Assembly (NCBI RefSeq): GCF_004114375.1
Contig: NZ_CP034693.1
Location: forward strand, 99,121-163,120
DNA length: 64,000 nt
DNA from: Halorubrum sp. BOL3-1
Lineage (GTDB): Archaea; Halobacteriota; Halobacteria; Halobacteriales; Haloferacaceae
Direction of reading: 5' to 3'
This document shows positions 17,440 to 26,270 of the stretch, in pieces. The position numbers and the translations under genes are program-made. The notes under the pieces were generated by a model that was given only the letters and a program-made list of their open reading frames with translations, did no database searches and had not been told where the DNA came from. Position 1 is the stretch's first letter. Each line of letters starts with the position of its first letter.

Positions 17440-17861
17440 GTAGCCAGAAGAAAAAAGTCGCATTGACGTTGTTGTCACTGGGGGGTAGCTACAGTGTTGC
17501 TCACTATCGATGGGCTTTCCCCATCGACATCCGCTCGAAGCCCCCAAGTCGGTGACCCCGAGTGAACCATGTACTCCAGATTCCTTTGGCAGCCGACCCC
17601 AGCTCGGGACCGCAACTCCCAACTGAAACAGGGAGCCCAAACCACGGTGACGGCCTGATCGCTTGTTAGGCGACCTACATGGGTTGCAACCTTTTGCTTA
17701 CCTCCACCTGCCGCACGCGACAGGTGGCTTCTCCACGCTACCAGGGCATACTTATCCTAAAATTTCCCCTACTCATATAAGAAGGTCAGTATTTTTCTAA
17801 AAATGGACTTAACCAAGAGCAGAGACGCTACACCGCAAGAAGTTGGCCCTAATGTCGGGCG
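17440..17861. other. Non-coding interval, possible IS200/IS605-type end
   Basis: No intact gene. A hairpin TCGATGGG/CCCCATCGA lies at 17507-17528 and an inverted CCACCTG/CAGGTGG pair at about 17704-17727. Hairpins of this kind occur at ends of IS200/IS605 elements, but no tnpA or tnpB is present, so this remains a guess. Confidence 0.25.
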
Positions 17862-18395
17862 TTATAACGCAGAGTTGTCGTCTTCGTCACGGTCGACATT
17901 GCCGTCATCGGCTTGGTCAGACTCGCCACAACCATCGCCGGTGTGATCGTCAGGAAGCAAGTCGATATCAGGTGCTTCGAACTCATCAGGGTCGAAACCC
18001 TCGCGTTCATGGATGAGATACTTTACACTCACTGGGACGCCTCCATCGTCGCCGAACTGGTTCACGGCTTCTTCACGAGTCAGGCGTGGCCCCTCGTAGT
18101 ATTCGTGGTAGTAGGCGTTCCATGCATGACGGTGTTCGATCGGGAGCTGCCGATGCCATACCCGGTAGGGTGGCTCGTCCACTTTGTGGATGTGGACGTG
18201 ACAGCTCTGACACAGCGGGATTACGTTCTCGACACGGTGGTCCGTATCGTCGCCGTTGACATGGTGGAAGGAGAGTTTGTCTTGGTTGCGCGCTCCGTAA
18301 TCGGTCTCAAGCCATTCCTCTGGCGTTCGACCGCAGACTACGCATTGCCGGCCCCAGCGGTCGAAGACTGCTTGTTCAAGATGTTCTGGTCGCAT
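17862..18395 (-). CDS. HNH endonuclease (second)
   Basis: A 177-residue protein homologous to the HNH protein at 15270-15743. It has CVVCGRTPEEW, then LSFHHVNGDDTDHRVENVIPLCQSCHVHIH, with the same two CxxC pairs and HH/N/H core, followed by VWHRQLPIEHRHAWNAYYHEYYEGPR. ATG 18395 aligns with the start of the other HNH gene; a GTG at 18461 would add 22 residues. The C-terminal 50 residues are highly acidic. It probably nicks or cleaves DNA; the substrate is unknown. The shared promoter motif is 150 nt upstream. Confidence 0.83.
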   Translation of the reverse strand: MRPEHLEQAVFDRWGRQCVVCGRTPEEWLETDYGARNQDKLSFHHVNGDDTDHRVENVIPLCQSCHVHIHKVDEPPYRVWHRQLPIEHRHAWNAYYHEYYEGPRLTREEAVNQFGDDGGVPVSVKYLIHEREGFDPDEFEAPDIDLLPDDHTGDGCGESDQADDGNVDRDEDDNSAL

Positions 18396-18547
18396 TAGTT
18401 GATGTGAATGGCCGCTCGCGTGGCTAGTCGTCTGGACTCTGTCGACAGTGTGTATCCACACGAAAACGCGAGCGACAAGTTGGTTGGAAATCGAGACGGT
18501 TCTGTGGGAATTTTCTCCTGTGCGGTGTTTCTCTTTTGATTGTTCAC

Positions 18548-18572
18548 CTCACCCCAATCGGGGAATAAAAAC
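18548..18572 (-). promoter_or_regulatory. Shared TATA-plus-palindrome promoter motif, site 3
   Basis: The plus strand reads CTCACCCCAATCGGGGAAT then AAAAAC; the perfect CCCCGATTGGGG-type arrangement follows an AT-rich TATA-like stretch on the minus strand. It faces the second HNH gene. Confidence 0.7.
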
Positions 18573-18690
18573 ACTCCCACGCCGCTTCCTGACAGTCATT
18601 CAGTCTCAAGCGAAAAGTGAACTACAGGAGGGCTTCGGGGTTGACAAGCTGATTAAGCAAACCACCTCATATGGGGCGAACACGGGTTAC

Positions 18691-20232
18691 TCATCCAGAC
18701 ACTGCTACATGCTGAGATACGAGCGGACCGGTCACTGGCTGGGCAGTCCCGTTCCCGTAGTATTCGACGAGATACGGCTCGATGAGTCCACGCTTGATCG
18801 CCGAAGCTGGGATCGTCGGGTGCGGCTCGCTGATGTCATGCGTCCGCGGGCGCTGGCCAGAGCGTTCACCGTAAAAGGGAACCAGGTACGGCGTCACGCT
18901 GTACCCTTGGTCGATCCGGCCTGCGACGATCGTGTGGAGGGGCTTTTCGAGGTACGTCTTGTTCGAGAAGAGGCCACGCTGCTTTCCGTTCTTCGGGAGA
19001 ACGAACGGCGACGCAGTGAACTTGCTGATCGCGCCTCTGCTCGCGACGGTCGGCAGGGGATTCTCGGTAACGGGCTTTGCCTGAGCGCCTCCATGCTGGC
19101 CGAGGACGTAGGGCGTACACAGTGCGAACTTCTGGCCCCCGGAGGTCACCGTATCCGGCGACTCTGTGACGGGGCGAGTAGAGGACGTTCCGTAGTACTT
19201 GACCAGGAAGGGGTCGGACACCGACTGCGCGACGAGCTCGGCGTCTGCCGCCGGCACGATGTTCTCACGCATCTCGAACACTTCGTCACGGCCGATGTTC
19301 GCGAGCGCGTCGGCGAACGGCTCCAGCATCTCGCTCCCGTGACGCCGGACCCCCTCGGCGATCCGTTGCATCGTCGTGTTCTTCAACGGCTTTCGCCGCC
19401 CGTCCTCGAGGTCGCGGCTCCAGATGGACTCGCCGGGATCGCTCCAGTCGATGATGTCCGCAGCGGTCCGCCACTCTTGGGTACCGGGGACGCTCCCGTC
19501 CTCGCTGTGGGTCTGTTTCGGCCAAGACACGCCGCTGTCCTTTCGGCCGGCGACGAACAGCCGCCGCCTCGATGTCGCATCCCCGTAGTCAGCGGCGTTG
19601 AGGATCTTCCAGTCGACCGCGAAGCCCTCGATGTTGAGTGCGTTGATCCAGTTGTCGAAGTATTCGCCCTTCTTGCCGTCGATGACCTCGTTGTTGTCGT
19701 CGAGCGGCCCCCAACTCCGGAATTCAGGCACATTCTCGAACAACAGATTGCGGACGTCGAGCCGCTCGACCCAGTCGAGGATTTCCCTCGGCGTCGCGCG
19801 TGAGTCCGGGTCTTTCGGCCCGCCACCACGGGCGGAAGAGAAGTAGGTACAGTCCGGACAGCCGATGAGGAGGTGGATCGTATCGCTACTCTCCAATCCC
19901 GTGCGCTCGTCCTTGATGATGTCTCGAGGGCGGAGTTCCTGAATTTTCGAATGGAAGTGGGTGGCCCAGGGGTAGTTCTCGTTGTGGGTGTCGATCGCGC
20001 AGGACCAATGGTTCACCGCGATTACTTCGGCGATCTCCTCGACGGGCTCATCGACCTCGTCGGCGATACGGCTCAGAACTCGAATTGCGCCCGAGCTCAT
20101 CCCGCCAGCGCCGGCGAACAGGTCGACTACGTTGATCTTTTCGCCGGCCTCGATCGTCTCGAAGAGGCTGGCTGCGGGACCAGTCTTGTTGATGGAACTT
20201 TGCGAATTCGTATCTGCGCTGTTGGTTGCCAT
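18691..20232 (-). CDS. C5 cytosine DNA methyltransferase, probably C-terminally truncated
   Basis: A 513-residue protein that transfers a methyl group to cytosine in DNA. Motif I VVDLFAGAGGMS is near residues 35-46. Motif IV appears as GCPDCTYFS (catalytic Cys), motif VI as LLFENVPEF, and motif VIII as TSRRRLFVAGR. A repeated C-terminal region contains several PFLVKYYG/PYLVEYYG-like segments with PVTESPDTVTS, seen in virus and plasmid enzymes. I do not find motifs IX and X (the RxxTxxE and GN-type closing signatures). The protein ends abruptly at QPVTGPLVSQHVAVSG where another 'PLPTV' block would be expected, so the 3' end may be lost by frameshift or recombination. It is last in an operon with the genes at 20517 and 21236. 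Confidence 0.85.
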   Translation of the reverse strand: MATNSADTNSQSSINKTGPAASLFETIEAGEKINVVDLFAGAGGMSSGAIRVLSRIADEVDEPVEEIAEVIAVNHWSCAIDTHNENYPWATHFHSKIQELRPRDIIKDERTGLESSDTIHLLIGCPDCTYFSSARGGGPKDPDSRATPREILDWVERLDVRNLLFENVPEFRSWGPLDDNNEVIDGKKGEYFDNWINALNIEGFAVDWKILNAADYGDATSRRRLFVAGRKDSGVSWPKQTHSEDGSVPGTQEWRTAADIIDWSDPGESIWSRDLEDGRRKPLKNTTMQRIAEGVRRHGSEMLEPFADALANIGRDEVFEMRENIVPAADAELVAQSVSDPFLVKYYGTSSTRPVTESPDTVTSGGQKFALCTPYVLGQHGGAQAKPVTENPLPTVASRGAISKFTASPFVLPKNGKQRGLFSNKTYLEKPLHTIVAGRIDQGYSVTPYLVPFYGERSGQRPRTHDISEPHPTIPASAIKRGLIEPYLVEYYGNGTAQPVTGPLVSQHVAVSG

Positions 20233-20298
20233 GTATGTGTGTGGTTTGAGTGGTGTTGGTGATGCCCGCCAAGGCAGGCAAGCATCCGAAATCGCGTC

Positions 20299-20517
20299 CT
20301 ACGCTTCGGACTCGGCTTCTGACTGCTCCTCAAAAGCGTCGTCGACGGTGATCGGGCCGTCTCGGTAGAGGCTCCGGAGTTCTGCTTCGCTCATCGCGTC
20401 GAAGTGGTCTTCTGCTGCCGCAGCGAGTTCCTCGTCGTCCAGTTCGTCCGGGGGCTCGTCGAACTCTTCGGTCACCGACTCAGCGAGAACGGCCACGAAA
20501 TTGACGTGGTGGCTCAT
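20299..20517 (-). CDS. Small acidic hypothetical protein, 72 aa
   Basis: Starts at ATG 20517, overlapping the stop of the preceding gene by 4 bp (ATGA), so it is probably translationally coupled. Sequence MSHHVNFVAVLAESVTEEFD then acidic helices (DELDDEELAAAAEDHFDAM). No family was recognised. It sits between the 240-residue gene and the cytosine methyltransferase in one operon. Confidence 0.6.
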   Translation of the reverse strand: MSHHVNFVAVLAESVTEEFDEPPDELDDEELAAAAEDHFDAMSEAELRSLYRDGPITVDDAFEEQSEAESEA

Positions 20518-21236
20518 ACCGCTACCCCCCACGCCGGTGACTTGTCTTCATCCGGCTCGACGAGTGTCTTCGGGGAGTCGCCTTCCCATTCGGTGCCGTC
20601 GAGAGCCGCTTCGATCGCTGCCTCGATGTTCCCCTTGTCGTCCCCGCCGACAATGTAGTTCGCGTCGTCGACGGCGCTGTCATCGATTTCCCAGTCAAGA
20701 TCTGCTTGGTCGTTCACGAAGACCTCGCGTACCGGGTCCCAGTGAAGTTCGCAGCTCATCCACCGCGAGGTGTTTGCGTCCGTGTCCGGGAACACGGGTT
20801 CGACGACGGTGATCGGGTCGACGCCGTCGTCCTCGGTTCGTTGTTCGGGGATCGCTGGCCACTCTCGCTCTCCCTCGTTTGCCTGCATCGCGAAGACGGT
20901 CGCCACCCATTCGTCGAGTTCCGTTTCGACCCCCGTGAGCGGTCGCTCCCCGTTCTTGAGGTCGAGGATTCCGTACGCCCCGATGTCGCGGATCTTCTCC
21001 GTAGCGTCGTTGATCTCGAATTTTTCTGCGGTGAATTCGTGGAGAAGTCGCTGGTACGTTGTCCGTGCAACCCGAATCGTCTCTTCTGCGTATACGAATT
21101 CGATTCGAACGTACGCATACCCCTCTGCGACGAGCCCCCAGTCTTGACCGTTCAGGGGGTCGTCTATTGGGAGGCCAATTCGTTCGACCGCTTCGTCCAA
21201 ACTCGGCATGTATACGATTGTGCGTTCGTGGTCCAT
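20514..21236 (-). CDS. Hypothetical protein, 240 aa, first gene of methyltransferase operon
   Basis: A protein of about 240 residues, acidic and soluble. ATG 21236 (MDHERTIVYMPSLDEAVERIG) is chosen because it lies 35 nt below the shared promoter motif. The N-terminal half has GQDWGLVAEGYAYVRIEFVYAEE and the centre DIGAYGILDLKNGERPLTGVE. There are no catalytic motifs that I can name. It leads an operon with the 72-residue protein and the C5 methyltransferase, which suggests a virus- or plasmid-derived unit. Confidence 0.65.
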   Translation of the reverse strand: MDHERTIVYMPSLDEAVERIGLPIDDPLNGQDWGLVAEGYAYVRIEFVYAEETIRVARTTYQRLLHEFTAEKFEINDATEKIRDIGAYGILDLKNGERPLTGVETELDEWVATVFAMQANEGEREWPAIPEQRTEDDGVDPITVVEPVFPDTDANTSRWMSCELHWDPVREVFVNDQADLDWEIDDSAVDDANYIVGGDDKGNIEAAIEAALDGTEWEGDSPKTLVEPDEDKSPAWGVAV

Positions 21237-21270
21237 GGTTTCTCTCTGGGGTGTCTTCTTCCGTCCACCC

Positions 21271-21295
21271 CTCACCCCCATCGGGGACTACAAAC
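21271..21295 (-). promoter_or_regulatory. Shared TATA-plus-palindrome promoter motif, site 4
   Basis: The plus strand reads CTCACCCCCATCGGGGACTA then CAAAC. On the minus strand this is a TATA-like GTTTGTAG followed by CCCCGATGGGGG and TGAG, 35 nt upstream of the ATG at 21236. It is the best-placed example of the motif. Confidence 0.7.
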
Positions 21296-21352
21296 CAACC
21301 TCTTGGCGGCCTTGGGCGGTGGCCTGCCTGTCTCTGTTCAGCTATACACCGT

Positions 21353-22951
21353 TCAACTGTAATCGGACAAGGATGCTTGCCCACCGCTTGTGGTCGTGGA
21401 CTCGTCTTGGAGCTCGTCGACGTCCGGCATCTGGTCTGTGCCTGTTGTCTCTGCGCGTTGTGCGAGCGATACTCGACGTCGGACCTCTGGGTGCGAGAGT
21501 GCTTTCTTCGCTTTGTCCCTGATCGATTCGATCTTGGCGACAATCGATTTTCTCGCTGCCTCGTATTCCACAATCGGACGCGGGTAGTCGTCTCCGATCG
21601 ATACGCCTGCGTCTGCTTGAATGTGGAGTGGTGTCTTCTCTGGCCTGTCTAGGTGTTCAGCGGGCAGACCCGATAGCTCCGGGACCCACTTTTTAATGAA
21701 CGTCCCGTCTGGGTCGTTGTCTCGGACCTGCTTTCGTGGGTTGTATATCTGCATCAGATTCGTCCCGTCGGCTCCCGCGTGCAGTTGCCACTGACAGTAG
21801 TTGATTGCGGGATCGGCGTCGAGAAGATGATAATAGAAATGGTCGGCTCCGATTTGCCACGGCTGCTGGAGGAGATCACTGAAGAACGACGCACACATCG
21901 CCCGCATCCGGAAGTTAAGCCACCCCGTCTCCTGAAGACAGCGCATCGAAGCGTCCACCAGTGGATACCCTGTCGCTCCCTCTTTCCACGCTGTGACGTA
22001 CTCGGGGTTGTGGGACTCTTCGTGGAAATCTTCCATGATGGGATTGACTGCGGTGTCCATCCACCCCGACCAATCGGCGAGCTTCTGGTTGTAGTGGCGG
22101 TTCCAGTACAGTCGAGAGATATACGCTTCCTTCCCCCGTTTGTGGCCGATCTCGGCTGCCACTTTCTGGTAGGCTTGTCGGATGGACAAACATCCGAACC
22201 GGAAGTACGGCGACAGCTGGCTCGTCCCCGAACGGGCGTCTTCTGGGGCAGATATACTGCTGGGATACGCTCCAAGCCGATCGGTGAACTCTTCGAGGAG
22301 TGCTTGTGCCTGTGTTGTCCCGCCGGTTCGATCGATCGTTTTGTTCGGCGACACTCCGTACCGATCGCCGATTCTTTCGGGTGTCACGCCCGTGTGGACA
22401 TCCAGCACGTCGGCCGATTCGCTGTCGAAGGTGTACTGGTCGTCGGTGAGCCATGACTCTACGTGCTCGCTCCAGTTTTCTCTCGTGTCCTCCACATTGC
22501 GTCTAAGCCCGTCGTCGTCGATGAACGAGATGTCACACGCTTCTGCGACGGCGTTGTCTCGTTACAACCCGTATCTCCCGGTTGGGTCGGCTGTCGTCAC
22601 GACCTCGTCGACATGTGTGTCTAGGGCTGCCAGCAGATCAACTGGGTCGTCATGGATGAAGGTTAATTCCCCGTTGAGTGTGCGATACTGTCCTGCCAAA
22701 TCGGCGAGACACTCGTGGAGAAATTGGATTCTGGCGTCACACGCAAGGCCGCCTTCGCTGTAGAAACTCGAATCGAAGACGAAGAGGGGAAGAATCGACT
22801 CATGCTCTCGTGTCGCGTATTCGATTCCAGGGTGGTCCTGTGTCCGAAGATTTCGCCGGTGCCAAACGACAGCCAGATCGTCGACTGTTTCGAGGGCTGT
22901 TTCGATCGCCTCTCGTTTGGTGTTTTGTGTCTGGTTTGTGTTTTGGTCCAT
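21353..22951 (-). pseudogene. phr: Deoxyribodipyrimidine photolyase with in-frame stop
   Basis: One continuous frame of 533 codons encodes a photolyase, which repairs UV cyclobutane dimers using light. The N-terminal antenna-domain part (DDLAVVWHRRNLRTQDHPGIEYA, then PLFVFDSSFY) ends GRYGL and then TAA at 22562-22564. The same frame resumes with RDNAVAEACDISFIDDDGL and the FAD-binding domain (RLYWNRHYNQKLADW, GWLNFRMRAMCASFFSDLL, DADPAINYCQWQLHAG, NPRKQVRDNDPDGTFIKKWVPEL). The stop fits a single CAA-to-TAA change. It follows the parB-like gene by 1 bp, so it belongs to the partition operon. Without readthrough the product lacks all FAD-binding residues and is inactive. Confidence 0.88.
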
Positions 22952-22952
22952 G

Positions 22953-23489
22953 TTAATTAAATTGGAGCCCCCACTCCTCGGCCATCTCGAATAGCTCTTC
23001 TGTGTGTAACAGCCCCCATACCAACGCGAACTCGCGGAGGTCTGCCTTGTTGATCTCTGCGTCGTACTGAGCCTCGAACTCCCGCATCGCTGCCTTCACG
23101 AGGTCGTCAACCTCGGAGCTGAGTTCGATGGTGGTCCGATCGCGTCCCGTGGATGTCCCGCTTCGCCATGTGGCGTACGGGACACGCGGGTCCTCCTCAC
23201 GATACGCTTGGGCCATCAGCATTCGGGCGAGTTCGGCAGTCGAATAGTCGTCTGTCACGTCGATCTCGTTGAAGGCTCGTGTCTCGGACGCTCCGCGGGG
23301 TTGGGTGGTCTGCTGGTCGTCAACTGCTGTCTGCCCCCGTGACGTGTTCTGTCCGTCTGCGGTGGTCTCCTCGGGCGATGTGGTCGGTCGCTCTTGCTCT
23401 GGTGGCTGTTCTGCGGCTTCGGTCTGGGGGTTGTCGTCGCTCTCCTCGTCTTCGAACGGATCGTCTCCGGAACCACTTCCAAACCCCAT
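22953..23489 (-). CDS. ParB-like partner of the ParA-type ATPase
   Basis: A 178-residue protein. The first 75 residues are low-complexity, Gln/Glu/Thr-rich and probably disordered. The C-terminal half (STAELARMLMAQAYREED, then RTTIELSSEVDDLVKAAMREFEAQYDAEINKADLREFALVWGLLHTEELFEMAEEWGLQ) resembles a small ribbon-helix-helix or helical DNA-binding domain. It lies 2 bp after the ParA-type gene and 1 bp before the photolyase. Small partners in this position usually bind centromere-like DNA; that role is inferred from context. Confidence 0.65.
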   Translation of the reverse strand: MGFGSGSGDDPFEDEESDDNPQTEAAEQPPEQERPTTSPEETTADGQNTSRGQTAVDDQQTTQPRGASETRAFNEIDVTDDYSTAELARMLMAQAYREEDPRVPYATWRSGTSTGRDRTTIELSSEVDDLVKAAMREFEAQYDAEINKADLREFALVWGLLHTEELFEMAEEWGLQFN

Positions 23490-23491
23490 CG

Positions 23492-24350
23492 TTACGCCTC
23501 CATCTCCATTTCAGCATCTGTCGGTACTGGCATATCTCCCCAGAACTCGTCGCCGTGCCAGAATTCGTTCTCGTCGAGAGCTGCTTCTGGGAGTGGGTCG
23601 CCCATCTCTTCCCGGAGGTACGCAAGGAGCGTCCGGTACTTCGGAAGGACGTCTGTCTGGGACTTCCGTACCCGGTCGAGCCCCTTGATATGCCGGAAGA
23701 GGCTCTGCTGTTTATCTGAGGCGTCGTCGTACACGCTGAGGTCCTTGAAATAGCCGATTGCGTCGTGTTCGTCGCGAAGTTCTTCGGCCTTCTTCTGGTG
23801 TTTTTTCTTTTGGAGGTTGGCCTTGGTTGCGACGACACCAAGGTTCCCGATGTTGATGTCTTTGGCTTCTGCGAAGTTCGAGGCGGTATCGAAGACGTCG
23901 TCGATACTGGCAACGCCTTTCGGAGTGGTCGCTGCTGGGATCAACACGTTCCGAGTCGCGTAGAGCGCGGAGTAATAGGCATCGTCTGCTTTCGCGTTCG
24001 GGTCACAGAGAACGACATCGTACTCTGAGGGGATATCGTTCTCGTTGAGGACCCGGAACAGCTGGGTGTACCGGTCGAAGCCCCCGCCGTCGACGCCGCG
24101 GTTCTCAAGCGCCTCCATGTCGTCGAGGATGTCATCAAGATCGTTTAGCTCCTCGTGGCCTGGGATGATATCAATACCTGGTTCGGCGGTGTGGATGAGA
24201 TCCTCGAAGTCGCCGGCGGGGCGGTTGATGATGTGGAGCGTTAACCGGTCAGCGTCCCCGGCATTTTTGTCGTAGTCGATGTCGTTGCTGACGAGGGCGA
24301 ACTCCTTGAGGCGGTCGCGTCGTTTGTCACGAACCAACTCGATGGTGACA
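23492..24350 (-). pseudogene. ParA/SopA-type partition ATPase, N-terminally truncated
   Basis: The frame is open up to 24433. Recognisable ParA/SopA sequence starts near VTIELVRDKRRDRLKEFALVSNDIDYDK and includes ADRLTLHIINRPAGDFEDLIHTAEPGIDIIPGHEEL, YDVVLCDPNAKADDAYYSALYATRNVLIPA and later helices. The usual N-terminal deviant Walker A (KGGVGKT) is missing. Upstream of about 24350 the frame only runs antisense through an unrelated RNase H-like fragment. The gene has therefore lost its 5' end at a recombination junction and cannot bind ATP normally. Plasmid partition must be supplied elsewhere if this replicon is stable. Confidence 0.78.
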
Positions 24351-24736
24351 CCCACTACGTGACTGCGTTCAACGGAGAGATGTGGAACGGTGGATTCGAT
24401 CTTCCCTTCTGTCGGACGCGATTTCTCCAACATGGACTACGGTGGCCCTTTGGTGATATCGCGTACGCCGATATGATACAGGTGGTTGACCGGTTCAATA
24501 CACAAGATCAGAGTGATCTCGTTGGGGTGTATGATGTCCTTGTTGGTGAGGAGACGTGCGACCCGTTTGACGATAGCGCCGAAGCTGTTGATGCGTTCGA
24601 GACAAGTGACTGGCTACCGCTCTGTAAGCACAATCTGGCCGATATCCAGCGAACCCGGAAGTTGGCTGAACTGGCCGGGCAGTTTGTCGCTCAGTCGGAT
24701 TTCAAGATGAAGAATCTACAGCCACCGTATCGATAA
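24341..24736 (+). pseudogene. RNase H-like exonuclease domain fragment
   Basis: A C-terminal fragment reading THYVTAFNGEMWNGGFDLPF, then HGLRWPFGDIAYADMIQVVDRFNT, DLVGVYDVLVGEETCDPFDDS and LCKHNLADIQRTRKLAELA. It resembles the ribonuclease H-like (YprB-type) domain found in haloarchaeal proteins. The N-terminal part with the first catalytic acidic residues is absent, and the frame loses similarity at the same place, about 24345, where the ParA gene on the other strand is cut. It may start at the GTG at 24359, but a functional product is unlikely. Confidence 0.6.
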
Positions 24737-25024
24737 AGAATTCATCGTGAGCGAAATGACGCAAGATGTAGAACAGCATGTCAATGGAATAGATCGGTGT
24801 CTACCTTCGTCACAGATTACAACTGCGCGATGGCTACTTGCGACCCGCGGTCACGCTGATTTCTTAGAGTAGTACTTTCGCCCCGCTCGCCCGAGGTATA
24901 AGTCACAGAGTCTGTAATCGTGAGGTGAGGGAGCAAAGCTGAGTCGGTCTCACCGACCGGACCAGCTCCAAAGTAGTGTCACACGCTCCCTCTCCCCCTG
25001 AAAGAAGCCGCCGATCTTGTGAGA

Positions 25025-25192
25025 ATGACCCCCGATAATCCAGAGACGGTCCGTGGCACCTGCTCATTCTGCAGTGAGACAGTGACCGGTCGGCACGCGA
25101 TCATCGAATATGAAACAGCTAACGGTGAACCGGGCGTGTGGGCCGAATGCCCCGGCTGTGGCAAAATCGTCGATCCCAGCAATGCTCAGTAA
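25025..25192 (+). CDS. Zinc-finger protein, 55 aa (right-arm copy)
   Basis: Counterpart of 13832-13999: MTPDNPETVRGTCSFCSETV, with CSFC and CPGC pairs and YETANGEPGVWAECPGCGK. One visible change replaces the Gly after the first CxxC by Ser. It overlaps the following 51-residue gene by 11 bp. Intact; role unknown. Confidence 0.6.
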   Translation: MTPDNPETVRGTCSFCSETVTGRHAIIEYETANGEPGVWAECPGCGKIVDPSNAQ

Positions 25193-25337
25193 ACAGTTCA
25201 TCCAGCAGATCGTCAGACCTGAGCCGTCATCGACAACCATCTACGAATGCCGTCACTGTGGATACAGCGTCGAGAAGAACGTCGATGAATGTCCACAGTG
25301 TGGCGCTCACGAGATTGCGGCCTACGATCTCGAGTGA
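25182..25337 (+). CDS. Zinc-ribbon protein, 51 aa (right-arm copy)
   Basis: Starts at ATG 25182 inside the end of the previous gene. The protein, MLSKQFIQQIVRPEPSS then YECRHCGYS and ECPQCGAHEIAAYDLE, is the same as the left-arm copy at 13687-13842. Two CxxC pairs form a rubredoxin-like zinc site. Both copies remaining unchanged suggests either recent duplication or selection. Confidence 0.65.
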   Translation: MLSKQFIQQIVRPEPSSTTIYECRHCGYSVEKNVDECPQCGAHEIAAYDLE

Positions 25338-25424
25338 TTGCTGAAGAACTCACAGTTGGCGGAGCGGGTTCAGCGCCTTATGTATCAAGCGAGCGCTAAA
25401 GTGGCTCCAGTTGTTACATAAGGC

Positions 25425-25772
25425 GTGGAGCAGCCGTCACCACCCGCCTCGCTCCCGAAGTATCTCGCGGAGGGGCTCCCGAAACAGGATACGGAGACAC
25501 TCGACGAGGTACAGCGCTACATCGAGGCACTCATCGAGTATCGTGATCAGTCGGTCGACACCGACGGGCTTCCTGAGACAGCCGAGCCCGTCGACAGGCC
25601 CGACAATACGGAAAAAGGGACGGTCGTCAAAGAGAAGGTTACCTGTGGTGACGCGAGCTGTAAGTGCGCCAGCGGGGATCCCGCGGATATGCACGGGCCG
25701 TATCTCTATCGGTACTATCGTGAGAATGGGACGATGAAATCGGAGTACGTCGGGAAACCAAGCAGTGAGTAA
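25425..25772 (+). CDS. DUF6788-like cysteine-motif protein (right-arm copy)
   Basis: A 115-residue protein parallel to 13252-13599. The N-terminal helix region is identical. The linker differs (DQSVDTDGLPETAEPVDRPDN), and the C-terminal VTCGDASCKCASGDPADMHGPYLYRYYRENG block is conserved with all three cysteines. Differences concentrate in the linker, as expected if the folded parts are under selection. Function is unknown. Confidence 0.7.
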   Translation: MEQPSPPASLPKYLAEGLPKQDTETLDEVQRYIEALIEYRDQSVDTDGLPETAEPVDRPDNTEKGTVVKEKVTCGDASCKCASGDPADMHGPYLYRYYRENGTMKSEYVGKPSSE

Positions 25773-25838
25773 GCGTGAGTCGAGACTGTCAGAATCTCAA
25801 CGACGCCGGTTCTACAGGCGGTCGGTAATAAATCGACG

Positions 25839-26270
25839 TTAGAGCGCCCATGAGTCGTGTGCGACGATGCTGGCAAACGCAACATTTGCTTTGACCTGCT
25901 CGATCTCGACTGTCGGCTCATCACCTGGTTGTCCGCCGGGGACGATCACGACGTAGCCGCGTTCAACCTTCGCGATGCCGTCGCCCTGATCACCAGTCGT
26001 CTCGATCGTCACGTCGCGGACCTCACCTTCATTTACCGGAGGACCGTCCGACGTCGGAGCCGTATCTTGTGTAGTCGATTGCTGTTGCTCTTGCTGAGTC
26101 TTCTGGTCTGTCGAGGGTTCTGACGCCAAGATCGCGACGCGGTACGTTTCGTTGGCAGCGAGCGTGTCATGTTCGATTTCACTCGCCGGAATATCGACGA
26201 CATATGACCCGTCACGTTCTTCGAGTTGAGCACTGAATACAGAGCGAAGCGAATCAGGAATCTCGATCAT
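25839..26270 (-). CDS. TRAM-domain protein (intact copy)
   Basis: A 143-residue protein from ATG 26270. The N-terminal 50 residues (MIEIPDSLRSVFSAQLEERDGSYVVDIPASEIEHD) form a small conserved domain. A Gln/Thr-rich linker follows, then a TRAM domain at about residues 80-140 (EGEVRDVTIETTGDQGDGIAKVERGYVVIVPGGQPGDEPTVEIEQVKANVAFASIV). TRAM domains bind RNA, including tRNA, and archaeal single-TRAM proteins are thought to act as RNA chaperones. This is the functional version; the left-arm copy has a premature stop. Confidence 0.82.
   Translation of the reverse strand: MIEIPDSLRSVFSAQLEERDGSYVVDIPASEIEHDTLAANETYRVAILASEPSTDQKTQQEQQQSTTQDTAPTSDGPPVNEGEVRDVTIETTGDQGDGIAKVERGYVVIVPGGQPGDEPTVEIEQVKANVAFASIVAHDSWAL

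Noticed and set aside
18448..19803. Plus-strand ORF of 451 codons
   Set aside because: Antisense to the C5 methyltransferase, which carries motifs I, IV, VI and VIII.
20695..21652. Several antisense or shifted ORFs over the 240-aa gene and photolyase 3' end
   Set aside because: They are arginine-rich shadows; the acidic haloarchaeal frames on the minus strand are the credible ones.
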